In this document: positions 11,801-26,800 of the stretch, one piece after another | Position numbering within the stretch: the stretch's first letter is position 1 | Layout of the letters: each line of letters opens with the position of its first letter | Origin: Bemisia tabaci | Lineage: Eukaryota > Arthropoda > Insecta > Hemiptera > Aleyrodidae | Length of the DNA stretch: 64,000 bases | Reading direction: 5' to 3' | Assembly (NCBI RefSeq): GCF_918797505.1 | Contig: NC_092793.1 | Location: 79,605,912-79,669,911 of the forward strand | Position numbers and translations under genes: made by a program | The notes under the pieces: model-generated | Databases searched by the model: none | What the model saw: only the letters and a program-made list of their open reading frames with translations | Told to the model about the DNA's origin: nothing

Positions 11801-14800
11801 AAAAAGCATATGCCGGCGTCCAAAAAAAGAAAAAAAGAAAAAAGAGAGAAAAAAACAACTAAATGAAATAAAGTAAGTTACATAAATAAATAAACGTACC
11901 TACTTACTGCGCCCGGAACACCTACATACCTTAACCTGAGAATGAAACTTTCAAAGTGATGTAGGTGGGGGAAAGAGACGGAATTGACACAGAATATTGA
12001 TGACCGGGGGAGTGGTAAAAACCTCCGAACGACCACGGCGTCGGGAAGAGGAATCAAGAAAGTTGGTTCCGATTATTAAAACATTTCGAATTTGAGAGTC
12101 GGTCGGGCCCCGCTGCAGCTGCTTTTGATAGCGGTGGCCGGAGACAGCTCGAGGTGCGATCATGACAAACTGTAATAAGCCGAAATCAACTCCATTGTGT
12201 GAACGGGTCGTAAAACCGCATTTTTCAGTAGCAGTCACAGGAAATCCACGGTAAAAAATCAGGTGTCCACGTAATGGGCAATCATAAATATTGGGGAGTG
12301 CGGTATGTTGGGCCGTGTTTTCCTATTACCCACAAATGACCACCTTTTCATGGATGCCGACTTACTTTAACTTTGACATAGTTGCCGAGCTCTCAAAAAT
12401 CTTCGTCCACACCCTACTAGCACACCAAAAAACGAGCTTATTTCAAAAACATTGGATCTGTTATCCAATTGCAGTCATTATCGAGCGCACGACATCAAAG
12501 AAACATGATGCGAATCTTTGATGTGATAAAAGAAGGAAATCGCACTGATTTAAAAATTTTGTAGGTGGATTAAGCGTCTGGATTTGTAGAAGAAATGAAT
12601 GAATAAATAGTAAATTTAATCCTTGGCGAGAAACAACGTGAGTTTCAGTATTTCTTGTTGAGTGCATTAATCATAGGCCAACAGTGTCATTCAAAAGTTC
12701 CCACATGATATCTTTAATGAAGATCCGTCTTATAACAGGTTTTAATTTCGCATTATTTTCTTTGAATTGATGCTGGTAGTTGTGGTAATTACAGTTACTC
12801 GGCCGAAGTTTCATGTCGATGGACCACTATATAGACGAAATTGGAATCCCAAATTAAGGCACATGACGAGTTTGACGTACTTGCCACGTAATGTACAGTT
12901 TTAGTCGGAGTTTACCTTTCAAAATATTATGGAGAGAACAATATTCACAAGATGAGAGGCTCAGATATTATCTCCTGAACGAGATATAAGCTGAATAAAT
13001 ATGTTTTAAAAAAAACAAAAAAAAAACAACTTAATCGGCCCGAAACATTAACAAAGAAACAACTTAAAACGGGACTAAGGCCGCAAGTAATAGAAAGAAA
13101 CGCATAAACTAAAATAGGAAACCCGGGACGTTGGACGTTTCGCAGGGATCACACCCGCATTTTCAACCGGCAAAACAAGAAAATTAAAAGAAGAACACTA
13201 TGAGCCTAAATGACTATGACTATGACCCACACTATGAGCTTAAATATGTTTAACAGAGATCAAATGAAATTTACAGTACACAAATGACGTTATTTGCTTT
13301 TTTGTCATTTATAAATTGATGTTAACTGGACTATATTTTGCAATTTGGAACTACAGTTTCTGGCTCAGTTTAGAAACTACGTATGCGTCATTAGTTCTCC
13401 AACTCATATAAGTGTTTTAACAGATGAGTCAGAAATTTTAGTACCTAATTGAAAAATGTAGTCCAACTGTAAATGCTTGTATCTTAAAAGAATATGGTAC
13501 ATTATCGGTACCGGTATCGGTATCGGTATCGGTATGGTACATTTATTTAAATTTACCACATTCTTTTATGTTTTAATCATACGCAAAATACGACTCAATA
13601 TTTGTTTACATCTTATTTGAAAGGTAATTTCCAAACTTCCTGCTGTGTGATTTCTTTTTCTCGTAAAGTTTTGAAGAACAAGCCTGTTACGTGGTGTTTT
13701 CTTCTCGTACCCTGTCATCAAGGCCATTGCGCAGCTGAATTTCGTAGAAGTCTCAAATAATTTGGAGGCGGGACAGAACTTGTCAAGATTGAAGAAGGCA
13801 GAATTCAAGAAAATTCCAAGAATGCTTCTAAACCTGACCCAAACTGTCTAAGAGAATTTTGAATATCCGTGTTTTGAGAACACCACCGTTTATCACATCC
13901 TAAAGACACGATGGTTTTTTTCGGGTCCATTAAAGCCAAGCTAATGAAAACGACGTATGAGCCTACAGACATGGCCAAAACTTCCCTGATTAAACATGTA
14001 TTTTTGAAGAAATATGGATGCATATTTCCCTTGTAATCGTACTCTATAATATAAAATCGCAAAAGTATCAAGCGTAACGTTATGACGTCTGAGGTATACG
14101 AACCGCTTCGGGATGTTGCAACGCGAAGCAGCATATTTCCCCTTGAAATTTGCAGATATTTTAAATAAAATTGAAAATAAATGTCTGAAAAATTTAAGAA
14201 AAAAATACTCAGTAACGTTTTTCGTTGAAGGAAATTTGGCCACGCCTGAAGGTTCTTACGGCGTTCTTCCTCAACACGGGAGTATAGGTAAACGACCGCA
14301 AGTTAGCCGCCTCCACGAAGTGGCAACTCTTGACGGATGGCATCGGCATCGATTACGCCGATAAATTTCAGGAGGGCGACTGCATTGTGCCCGGCCCGGC
14401 TCGCGCACGGGCATCACGGACTCGGATCCGCGAAACGCGAAGCAGGGCTGTTAACAAGGGATCCCTGCGGCGCGGCGTCGCGTGTGTCGCGGGCATCCAC
14501 GGCCAGGGCAAAAAGCGACAGTATTTGCATACAAAGTGCTCGCTAACTATAAATAACGTGATTAAAACCGATCGGGGAGCAAACTGCGAACAAGGCTTTT
14601 CCAGGTCTCAACTCTTCATGCTCCCCCTCCCCCCGATCCACCCACGGACCCTTTTCAAGGTTCGAACCCCTACCCATACAGTGCCTAAGCCCCGTATTTG
14701 AAAACGCGAAATAAACTCTTCCGTTCCGATTGATTGCAGGTGGAGGAAAAAAACCAACATGTGTGTCTCAACACGTTCTGCGCCGAGAAAAAAAAGGCCG

Positions 14801-17800
14801 TCAAAGAAACTTGGGATACGTTCTGAGATCGCTTTTAAAAGTTTACGCTACGTGTCACGTGAGATGTCAATAAAATTTCGAAAGGTGTCATAAAAATGAA
14901 AAATGGACCGTATTCGATACTGGTTCAATGCATCGATTGGTTCAAAACAAGAACATGACCTCAAGACAAAATTCTAAGATTAAGTTGAAAAAGCTAAGAT
15001 AGAGGAAATATCTAACGATTTCACACTTTAATTGCCACTTAGTACTCATAAGAATCAAAAATAAATTACAAAAATCCGTTACCCACAAATCACTCGATGG
15101 ACTTTTAAGGCTATGTTTTTTTACACAATGAGCCTATCGATATCGATACACTTTTCTTTCCAGCGTTTGCTCCAAAATTTGACACTCAAATATGAAATCT
15201 ATCTGACAAATCTGAAATCGATGATGTTCTAGGATACATAAGAAGATATCGTCTGAAAATATAGGTAAATTGTGTGTTGCTCACCAGGGTCGAATTTTCC
15301 TACTTGCCGCCCCCTTCTCATTCGTTTTGAAACATCAATAAAAACCATCACGTGAACATGTCAGCGGGGGAGGGGTGCATAAGACGCGTTTACTCGTGTT
15401 GAACACATTTTTTGGGAAAGCCCTGTCAACACTACTAGCAAAAGGTCACGGAACTTTGCGCGAAAGTCAAGTTTCGTAAACCTATCTCTAATGGACAAGG
15501 CCCTCCATTCATAAGAAATGAACGAAAAAATTATGAAAGAACAAACACAAAATTTGGTTTAATGATTTTAACTTCCGCCGCCGCGCCGCGCCGACCGCAC
15601 TGTGTTTGGCGCAATGCGTGAAGTATTCACGCAGTCTTGTAGGCGCTATGCGTTTCACGCTGACCGCACTGTGTTTGGCGCAATGCGCGAAGTATTCGTG
15701 CAGTCTTGTAGGCGCTAATATGTGTTACATGCCGATTGCCGCGCCGAGGGCTTCTCCTTTTCATCTCAAGTCCTCGTCATCATTTCTCCCTAAGTCGCGC
15801 CGTTCCAGGCCAAATTGTGTGTTTGGTTTCTCTCTTAACTCGACTAATTAAAGGTGCTGTCTCTTGTATCACTGGAAGCCGACAAAAGTATAAATTACCA
15901 TACTCTCAGGAAATGAGAGATTTTGTAGCATTTTCTAGTTTGTAATTTTTTTTCTGAATCCGATTTTTTTTATACTTACATTTAAAAAAATTGCAAAATT
16001 TGCCGCCCCCTTGATTTGCCGCCATGAGCCGCGGCCCATGTGGCCACCCCCTTAATCCGGCCCTGATGCTCTCTCTCACTGCCTTATTGGTATTTTATAC
16101 TTATTTTAAAACCTCAACTCCAAATTTTTAAATGAAAAAATAAAAAGGCTGAATTTAATGTACCTCTTATTTTCAATCAGGATAATTGGTATTTACATAG
16201 TTTCTAGGAATTCTAGGTATAAAAACCAAAATTAATGATCCCTATGATCAACGGAATAATTAAACAACTCGCGAGATAGCGCAGTGAGGTGGTTGCCTGG
16301 CTTTTTAGGGGAAATAAATATTTGGATGAAATAGTCTGTTTTGTCTGTTTGTCAGAACCTACAGTTGAGTGGCGAAGCGTGAACGATCGATTTTCGATAT
16401 TTCCTCATATGAAGCTGCCGTAAAGAATCGATTATCAAGGCGTTCTTTGCGAACACCCTGTTCATCGATCCTTTTCCAGAAGTTTAAATGGCAGACTAAT
16501 CGATGTATCGCAAAGCACGCCACCCACTGCTACAGTTACTTCAAGCCCCTGCAGGCCGATTCTTGAAATTGATAGACAAAGCTATAGACAAAGAGAACAA
16601 AAGAGGTATGGAGGGATTCTATTGGTGGAGGCGGATGGTTGTAATGGATAAACGAGTTAGCTACTAACTAAAAGCAACCCACGAGAGACCCGATAGTTAG
16701 TCCATCATTTTCTCCCTTAGTGTATGAACCACCCATTTCCACCAATAGGATAGCTCCATACTCACTATGACTTCCTTTGTCTATGGCTTTGTCTATAAAT
16801 TTAAATAATCAGCCCGCTGCGTGGCATCTATGTTTGAAGAGTGATCCGCACGGATATTGACACAGAAGTGATGGTTTGATAAATGGACGGCTCTCGGACT
16901 CGGAGCTGACATGAAATTAGAATCGGTCGATTGTTTGATTTTTGATGGATATCGGTGGAGTCGCCGCGCGCTGGGATCCGCGGATCGGGGCCCGGGAGAG
17001 ACCACCCGACTTCGAACTGATCTGGTGCCACGTCATTCGTGGACCTTCCTTAAACAGCTTATTTCCTTAAGAAAGCCTTATATTGTGAAAACGGAACACT
17101 GGAAAAAAAATCGCTCGGATATATAGTCCAGACTCTTAAAAGCATTGCCAAGAAAAAATACTCATGACTCAATCGGACTTTTTGCTTGAATCAAGAAGAA
17201 ATCCGCCTAAATCAAGAGGCTCGGCTCTTCGATTCAAGGAAAAATCTGATTGTATCAAGAGTTGTTTTTCTTCTCAATGTTATTAAGAGTCTGGACTCTA
17301 GATCCAAGCAACTTTTTTTCCAGTGAATGTTCAAGAATGTCTTTTGCGTTAAATTTAAAAAAGGGCAATTTTTACGAGCTTCCAATACGACGACTTATTG
17401 TCAGTGGTGAACCTTCGGAAATAGATTTATTGCAGGCAAAATAGTCAAACGTTCTCACGTAGATTGAAATTCTGACTCTTTGCTAATTTTAACTCAATGT
17501 TCGTATGAAAAATTGTCTGCAATAATATGCATCATACAATAGTGTTCTAAACGATTTTTAGATTCTGAGGGATGTTTATCTTGAAATTTATAACATGTCA
17601 TAAAATACAGATTTTTAAGAATTTTATCACTTGAATATATATAAAGAACATTCGAAGAGGAAGAAACTAGAAGAATTCGTAGATTAGTTATTTTTCCAAA
17701 AATATTGAAAAATTGGGAGCTCTTCACCATTCATTTACACAATTTCGTAAATTGGTAAAATTTGACTATCTGCTTGTGCAATGGAAAACATCCCTTATTT

Positions 17801-20800
17801 GACTAACTGCTCGCGACGGATCCTTTCTAGAGATAACATAGATTTGCTACTGCAAACAATGAAAAATCCTGCAGGTTTTATGAATTTTAAGATAGGTCAG
17901 TAGCTGTTTTAAATATTGTCAAGATTGTGATTCTTGCAACAGCAAATAAAGATAGGTCAGTAGCTGTTTTAAATATTGTCAAGATTGTGATTCTTGCAAC
18001 AGCAAATAGTTGTAATTTATTACCAGGATCTTCTTCGAATTATGCGTTTCTTAATTTTGAGTACGTCGAAGAGCCGATCAAATAGCTGGCACCCTTGTTG
18101 GCACTCCCGCAGAGAATGACGTGTGTCTACCGGACGCGTGTGATCTCGGTTCGTGGGTGTCCCGATCAGAATTCACGCCGCGCCGCCACGCTGGCTGCCC
18201 CCTTCAATCGGATGATCACTTGTTTCTACGACTGATTCCCTGTTATTTATGATAGCAGCCTTGTAAACATCGTCCAACTCGTCATAAAGCTGAGACCTCA
18301 ACTGACGAGTTGTACATGCGTGACGAAAAAATTGTACGTTTTCCAAACATTCGTAGCCCCAAGCCACATTCAGGGTGGTTTTCACCTGCGGGCTGGTTAT
18401 TGAAATTGATAGACAAAGCAATAGACAAAGAAGCAAAAAGGTATGGAAGGATCCTATTGGTAGAATCGGGTGGTTGCAATGGACAAAGGAAGTAGGTAGT
18501 AGACTAACAAACGGCAACTCACGAGAGACCCGATAGTTATAAGTCTATAAGAATCACACATTTCAACCAATAGGATCGCTTTATACTCCCTATGTCTTCT
18601 TTGTCTATAGCTTCGTCTATCAATTTCAATAATCGGCCCGCAGCGGAACTATAATGGGTCCGTTGCGTACAAAAGATACACTTGTTTGAAAATTTTTCGA
18701 GAATAAAATCGTGCGAAAATCACTTTGAGCTCATTAAAGATGCCTAAAGTACATTGCTTAACACTTAAAATTAGTACCCAATTTTAAATTCGAAATGGTC
18801 ATTCGTCGGTATATCGTACTTTCCACTGAAATCGTTATTCGTCGGTACCAAATCCCTGTACAGAAAATCTTCTCAGAAATTTGTACACAGTTTTACTTTA
18901 ACATTTTAAAACTAATATATTTTATACTTCAGTTAATACTTAAAGAAAACTCACTAAAAGTCTATAAATAATGTGGTTATTTCTCAGGCACTTACAGGAC
19001 AGATTTCATTATACCCGAATCGGTCACACCATCATGATGTTTTAATTTTAAACAGATGAACGTGACCACATTACGCTAAGAGACCACTGCTGCTCACATT
19101 GCCTATTTTAGTATTGAAGGCGGACGGGTCAGAATGAGCGCAAAGCAGTGCACTGTTAGTAGATATTAGTTTACCAATCTACTTACCACGAATCAACGCG
19201 GCCACATTACTGCAAGCAACTAATACGGTTCGTAAGCCGCTAAAATTGCCTACTTTAGTATTGAAGGCGAACTAATCAGATTGAGTGCGCAATGAAGCAC
19301 TGTTGATAGTAGTCTACTATTACAATGTTTATTGCGAATGATCATGGTCACATTGGTCGTTAAATTATTGCACATCCAAGACTTCCTTGTTTACCTAATT
19401 CCTCCAGATGTAAATCTGTGTTTCATTGTGACAGAAGGAAGATTTTTTACATTGCCTGGATTCTTCAAAATGTTTTAGGGGGACGTTTGGACGGATTTCT
19501 ATCAAACGGAACTATGTGTAATAAGACATGAACCATGAGACCCATAAGAATAGATGCCTAACAGGGCTCACGTCATAATGCACATAGTTCCGTTTGACAG
19601 AAATACATCCATTTGTTATTTCCAGCCTCAAAAATTTGTAATGGAAAAGTGCCTGTATGTAAGAAGAAGCAGTATCACTCAAGAAAGGAGACTAAGAAAA
19701 ATGACGCCAAGGATAAGCATCCAAAAACTCGTCTGGAGACATGGAAGGAATGTTCAACGACACCGGTTAGCGACAGACGGAAGCCAATCGTGTGTCAGGA
19801 TTATCAAATTAGCCATTCACAAGCCGGCGAATCCGAAACAGTGACACGGTAGCAATAACAGGAGCCACCGAACACGAACGATTGTCATGATACGATTCGC
19901 AGTTGCCATATCAGTGCAAAAAGTTAATATAATTTCAATGTACCGGCTCAAACTAAGTAAAGATCTCCAGTGATTTCTTCATTCGTAAAATGGTCATAGC
20001 GAGGATAATCTTTTTTAAATATTTTTTTTTAAAATTAACCAATCTTTGATTGCTTCAAATAAATGGGACTTCGTCGGAATTTTAAAAATTTTACGTTTAG
20101 CGGCAACGTTGCATGACTTTTTATAAGCGTGTTTCAGTCCATAAAAATCAAGGGATCTTAACTTGAAAATGACTGCCAACTTTGGAGCGGAGGATGGGTG
20201 GTTCGTGACAGGTGGTGTGTTTACGGAAAGTTGTTGGTGAAGAAGAAGGAGAGGCAGAGTGTGGGGAGAGGAGGGGAACGGTTTAGGAAGAATAGTGGTG
20301 GTTACACAAAGTAGCCGAAGAATGAACGAGGAGAGAGCAGTGGGAAGTGGGAGATAGAGAGAGGAAGACTTATTAAATGAAGAATTGATGCTACGCGGGT
20401 TGTTGCCAGAAGGTGCTGTACAACGCTTGAAAAACCGGAGAATAGATGGGTCCCTCCTGTGGTCTAGCAGCGAAAGGTGCCTCATAATCTTGTGAATTTG
20501 TGAGGTGTCTTTGCGGCAGGAACGGCCCTGGTGCGTAATTCAACAATTTGAAAGATATCAATATCTAGGGATATTCAAAATTTCATTGAATTAGGCCGGC
20601 ATATTTCAAGGAATAACTTGCAAAAACTGAAGCCACCACTCCACGCCACGATTGGTGAATTTATCCTCCTTTCTCCCTTAAGCAATCGTGGCATCTGAGA
20701 GTGATACCACTATTCGGCCACGTTGGAGCTCGGGTTGCCTATACTGAAAACTGAAGGCAAACCGACCGTGCGGTTAAGTCACGGCGCTACGCCACGTTTG

Positions 20801-23800
20801 GTGAATTACTTCTGCTTTTTTCCTGGAGCAACCTTGACATCTGAGAGTGATACCACTATATAGCCCGAAGGAGCTCGATTTGCCTACATGGAAAACTGAA
20901 GGCAAACTGACCAAGGGGTAAAGTCAAGGACCTAGCCACGCATGGTGAATTATTCCTGATTTCTCTCTAGAATCATTACACGCCACTGGTTCCTTTCCAC
21001 GAGACCGACCTTGGTTCAGCCCTTCAGTACAATTCTAGCAATAGACTGCGAAAATTCCATCACTAAGACACTAACTGTAGATCTACCCTCTTCATTCTTC
21101 AACCAAAAATAAAACATCTCTGACAAATCAACCGTCATAATGTTCACACTGAAAATACACTATAACCACGATCATTATAATTTGCCATTAGATTAATTTT
21201 CTTAAATTGCTGATTAGCTACAGATTTGTTTTATCTTATATGAATTGTCTTCATTACTTTTTCTATCTACACGGTAAAAATTTTGAGGCGTATCCGCCCC
21301 CGAGAATTTTGGCAGCTGGGACCAAAATTCGGCAAAATTGCCGAGAGCATAGCATAGTCTACCGAGCATTCGGCAGCTCTGCCGAGTTTCATTAGCCGGT
21401 ACCACAAATATCGGCTCCAGCTGCCGAAATTTTCGGGGTGCGAATGTTGCTTCAACATTTTTTACGGTGTGGCATGAGAAAGGTGGAAAGTGAGATTCGA
21501 GAGAGCAAAGAAAAATCGCAATGACTATAGAATCGTAGCCGTATGTGCACGTTCGGCTACCCATAAAAGCAGAGACGGTGATTATGCAGATGAGCGCAGT
21601 GTGGGCCCACCCACCTCGGGGGCTCCGCGCTTGGCGAGAAGGGGGGGATTGTCAAGATAAAAGGGGTAGGAGAGGAGGAGAGACTTGTATGACTTGGAGG
21701 TTTGAGGTGAATCAAGCAAGCTATCCGAATATAGGACGATTCAATTCGTTCTTTAAACTCTATTTTTCTCCGCGCATTTACCATTCAAGGCTGAATGAAG
21801 AACGGAATCCTATTATCTTGAGCAGCAGGTGCCGCGGCTGAAAAGTGTGCGCTGAGAATGAGCAATTAAAGTCTGTCAAAACTCGTGTGAGGCTAATCAG
21901 AATTCAAATGCCGTCCTGGAAACTGCGGAGCGCAATTTTCAAACCGAGGAAGGCTTCACTCTTGTCGGTGTGGTAGACTCATTTTTCCAGGCTTCAACCG
22001 TGTGGAGACTACAAATCCACCAAAATTATTCACCTTTAAAATCGTATATTATTTTCTGCCTGAATGTTATTAATTGAGATTTTTTCTATATCCTCTGTGG
22101 CTGTTTGTGCGAAGCCCCATTGGAGGGCGAAAAATCGAAATAAGCCTTTGTTTTAAACTGGCCAAGAATATTAAAATGGCAATTTTATTCTCTACAGCAA
22201 AAATGCCGTAACACCGCTCTACGTTTTTTAAATTTTTTCGACGAAACACACTATCATAAAAAACCTACAAACAGTCATTACTGGTATTTTCAGATTGATT
22301 GTGGCATAATATTGAAACTTCTGATTGAAAAAATGAAGTATGTATCAGATCAGATTTTTCTATAGTGAAGCAATCACTGCAAAGGGTAAATGCAGAATTT
22401 GGAATGGAGTTATAGCGTTTATAAGTTGGTCGGTAGAATTTCTTTCATGAACAAGGGTAACAGCATTTAAGCTCATCAGCCACAAGAGAAAAACGTTTGG
22501 TCAGTTTTGATAAAAAAAGTAATCTTATATCGTAATTTTGATAAGTGCTTTTTCAGTGTTTTTGGATTCGTTCATTAAGGAAACGATAATGCACATTCAA
22601 AATACTGAGCTTAAATGGAAGATTGAAATGTCACATGACCGAGGGTATGTGTCGATGACCTGAAATATTCAGTGCTCTGATTGTCTTTTTTTGTTTTTGT
22701 TTCTACTTTCAATTTTCCCCCCTCTTCTTTTTTTACTTTCTTTTTCTGGACTATTTTAATCGCATTTAAGGTTGCACCCAACGAAAGTTAAAAAGAAATA
22801 AATAAATAAAAAAAAAATAATAAATAAATGCTTAAGTAAAAATATCGATAAAAGTTGTCTCAATGCTATTAGTTCATACACGGTAACTGACCTCTATGAA
22901 AAATCAAGCTCGTTCGAGCTTAAGTAACTCTTGGTTGGAAGGGTTTCAAAGGCCCGTGGATCACCTCGATGGCTCGAGAGGGGATAGGATAACAGGGCAA
23001 GAGTCAATTCGAGAGAGGCATTATGGTCGGATGAATCATATTTCACATGAAGTTGTGCGCTGTCTCAATATTCCAATTGTCGTGGGCAATATCCTATGGA
23101 GCCGAGAAAGGCGATGGAGAGGGAGGCAGGGGTGACGAGGTGGCTATTAGTTATTGTCAATCCTATGTCCATGTGGGGACATGCCACTATGCCGTTTTGG
23201 GACTGGTCGTTGTTTCCCGCACGAAAGAACGTAACTACATTTCAATTTTGCCAAATTTCTCCTGGGGAATCGAGTTTCTACCAGGAGAATATCGAGCATC
23301 TCTAACGAAAAATTGTCCGTATTTTTTGTCTGATCTCATGCAAAAATCAGACAAATTTTGGACAAAAATCGCGCAAATTGAATGGTTTGAGTTAATTTTG
23401 CAACCTTGGAATGGAGATACGATCTTTTTCAACAATTTAATATGGTATGTAATTATAAAGTGTGCCATTTTATTAAATCAAAGATCTCCTTAAACCGCCC
23501 ATTCTGAGCCTGTAAACCATATGGGACTTCCTCAGGAAAGGAGCTGTTCAAAGCATGACTATAAATACAACCATTACAGATGGACTCCTAGACTCTCACG
23601 AACTGGACAGTGCTCCTTTTTTAAAGAAAAGAGTCCTCAAAATTTTTCACTGACGAATCCATTCCATAAACGTCAAATGCATCTAGCACAGTAACATATT
23701 TAGCATTGACGCCTTTAGTAATCGATCTACCAAACTTAAAGCAAACTTAAATTATGAATTTGCTAGTTCACGCCTTGCGGCATCGCGCCTTCAATTTTGC

Positions 23801-26800
23801 AGATGCAACACGGACATACATCGAGTACGAATAGTTGTATCTCTGCGCCGTCATTAACTCGCGTCATTCCCTTGTTCTGTTTTCATGCGTATTATTTTCG
23901 TTTCCAATTGTCTTATATTTGTAGTGGTGCTTCAAAGGCTTAGTAAAAAACACAGCCTAAGGCGGGAGAGGCGTAATCCAGACTCGTTTTTTACTTTTCT
24001 GCTGTAGAGGAGCGACATCTCTCTGACAGCGTAAAGCAGAGCATTGCGAGTTTGCGCCTCGCGCCATGGCGCCTTCAATTTCGCAGATGCAACACGGACA
24101 TCCATCGAGTACGAATAGTTGTATCTCTGCGCCTTTCACGCAAGAGACGGCGCAGAGATACAACTATTCGTACTCGATGGATGTCCTTGTTGCATCTGCA
24201 AAATTGAAGGCGCCATGGCGCGAGGCGCAAACTCGCCGGAAATTCTCGCGCACGGGTAGATATTTCCAGTGTTTTTTTTTCAATCAGGTCAATGACGAGC
24301 GTCATTTCCTTGCTCTGTCCCACTCCCGTGTCTATAAATTATTGAGGTGAGAATTGTTTTCAATCAATTTCAGATTTCTCTAGAAATATGTTTAACAATT
24401 TAAGATGTATTAAAATATTCCTTGCTATTGTTTGATAATTGAACCCTAATCACATGCCTTGTCCGATCTATTACTCCTGCATCTACGCGAGCCTACGCGT
24501 CTTTACACAGGCCTAAAATTTGCCCGATGTTGCCAAGTTGTATTCATGTTCTTTGTTTCAAAGGTGCGGTATAGCTTCGAACTATTAAGCTACATCTCTA
24601 GGACGTCTTTTGTGAGACCTTGATTTGGAAAAAAAAACCTTGGAAATATCTACCCGTGCGCGAGAATTTCCGGCAAATAACCATCCCACGAATTGAAGCA
24701 CTCTTAATTTCGCGCAAGCCTTCTCGAGGACCGTCGATAACATGTTCAAGTTCCGACCGCACAAAAGACTGCACGCCGAAACGCAGATTCTTGCCGAACG
24801 ACACTTGCAAAATCACTCGAAAACTGGCGTGGAAGAGAAAAAATAATAAAATAATAAAGGGGAAGAAAGCGGTTGGAGTAGGGTACTCACGCACAGAGCT
24901 CAAAAGCGGAACTTTGCGGAATCATAAACACGATGAAGAACGCAATATTGCACACTTGAATCTCAGTAAGTCAACGCCGAATGCGCTGTTGTCAAACCTC
25001 ATGTTGGAACCAGAAAGCAAGAATACCGCGTGTTAAAATTAGGATGTAATGATCTTATTCGAATTTGCTAAAGTTTAAATAGATTCTTTTGACCACGCCC
25101 TAGATATAAATATGTAAAGTTTTGATAGAAAAAATGAACAAAAATATCCTTATAAGATGATACCGCGGCTGGAGGGCAGACCAACGATTCAACGCCCTCT
25201 ACAAAAAGACGTCTTTCCCCAAGACGTAACGACTTGAGGTGGGGGAGGGGGGGGGTCCAAGAGGTCTGGATCCACTTCCCTAACGAACCAAAATAGTTTC
25301 CAAAAAAATTATTTGTTCGTAATTTTTGGGAATTTTTTACTTGAGGCCGCTCTTTAGAGAAATTTTTGACCGTGCGGACCCTCCCCCCGTCGTGTAAAAC
25401 TTGTGGCGACGTTTCGAGTCAATTTTGTCATGAATAATTACCCAATATAAGTGTTGTTCCCTCTTCTTTCTTCCGCTCTTTCCTTCTTTCTTTCTGCCTT
25501 TCCTCTTCCTTCTCCCTTTCGGGTGAAGAGGAAGCGCACGCCCCCTACAGCCCCCCCTCCCTAGGATCTACCCAGGCTTCCATTCACCAAAAGTTTTCGG
25601 CTAAATTTAGTTTTTTTTTCTCTTCAAATTTTTATTTATTTTAGAGTTGAGCATTTTTTTGAAATAAACTATTTGAATAATCCAAAAGAACAAAACACAA
25701 ATAAAGAAATCGAACCGATTAAAGAGAGAACTAAATAAACAGTAAAAAGTATCTCCCCGCGAGTATGTGGTTTTCAGCTGACAACAATGTCGTTCGTTGA
25801 ATGCACCTCACCGACCGGGGCGACCGAGTCGAGACTCTTGAAGAAAGTTGAGCTGGCTTACGAAATACAATTGAGTTAATAATGGCCTATTATTAGAGCG
25901 CAGTTAAGGACGCCGCGCCGCCCGCCACCGCCACCGTCGTCCGGCAACATATCCAGGGGTGAACACCGACTAAAAAGTCCTCTCCTCATTTCTTCAGTCT
26001 TCGGTGTTCAGTGTTCATGCTCACCCTCTCAATGCACGGCCGGGGACCACTGCGGGTGCGGTTTTCTCAAAGAAATACGAAGCTTTCGTTCTCATGACAT
26101 GGTTTTCTGTAGAGCACCTATATGGGGAAAGTATGGATATGTCGAAACATGGAACTTTGTAGGAGCCAAGAAGGGCAGCCGACCTTCTAACACGAAAAAA
26201 ACTGTACAAATTTCGCAGTCAATCTCAGATTCCAATGACAAACAAACATGAGCCAAGAGGGTCTCTTTCACAAAATGAGTAAATTTAAGCAAAAATAAGT
26301 CAAATACGATGCTTTACAGACGACGAGTCGTAAAAATTGTAATGAATCCTGGATAATTTGATTTCACGGGCTGGCTGCTCTTTTGGGCCCTAAAGTCTCA
26401 TAGCCTAACCTCAAAATTACCGACAAGTCCGTACTCTTCCTATACAAGTACTGTAGTTTTCAGGCCTCTATCACATGCTCGGCTTCTTATAATCTCTGCC
26501 ATCAGTAATTTTATCAATAGATACAAATTCAAGAGACCAATTTATTGAAAAATGAATTTTCCATGATACCAGAGTGTCCACATTACTCGCTTTACTTAGG
26601 TATTCTAAGTGAAACCAGTCCAAAGTATTTCCATAATTCAGAAGCAATAAGAGAGTCTCTCTCCTCTCTTCTCTCTCACCCCCTCTCCCCCTCCTATTCT
26701 CTTAATTTATAGGTATATTCTTACAGCCGTACATTAAAGCTCCGAAATTGAAAATACACATAATCAATTAAGCCACACACACGACAGACTCAATCTTATC

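Noticed and set aside
14659..14669. Exact tRNA B-box-like GGTTCGAACCC
   Set aside because: No A-box at the right distance and no cloverleaf; not a tRNA.
16277..16289. A-box-like TAGCGCAGTGAGG, possible SINE head
   Set aside because: No B-box follows within 30-60 nt and no poly-A tail or second copy in the window.
20015..20485. 156-codon minus-strand frame
   Set aside because: Leu/Pro/Ser-rich frame over a purine-rich plus-strand tract; no domain, splice or repeat-family support.
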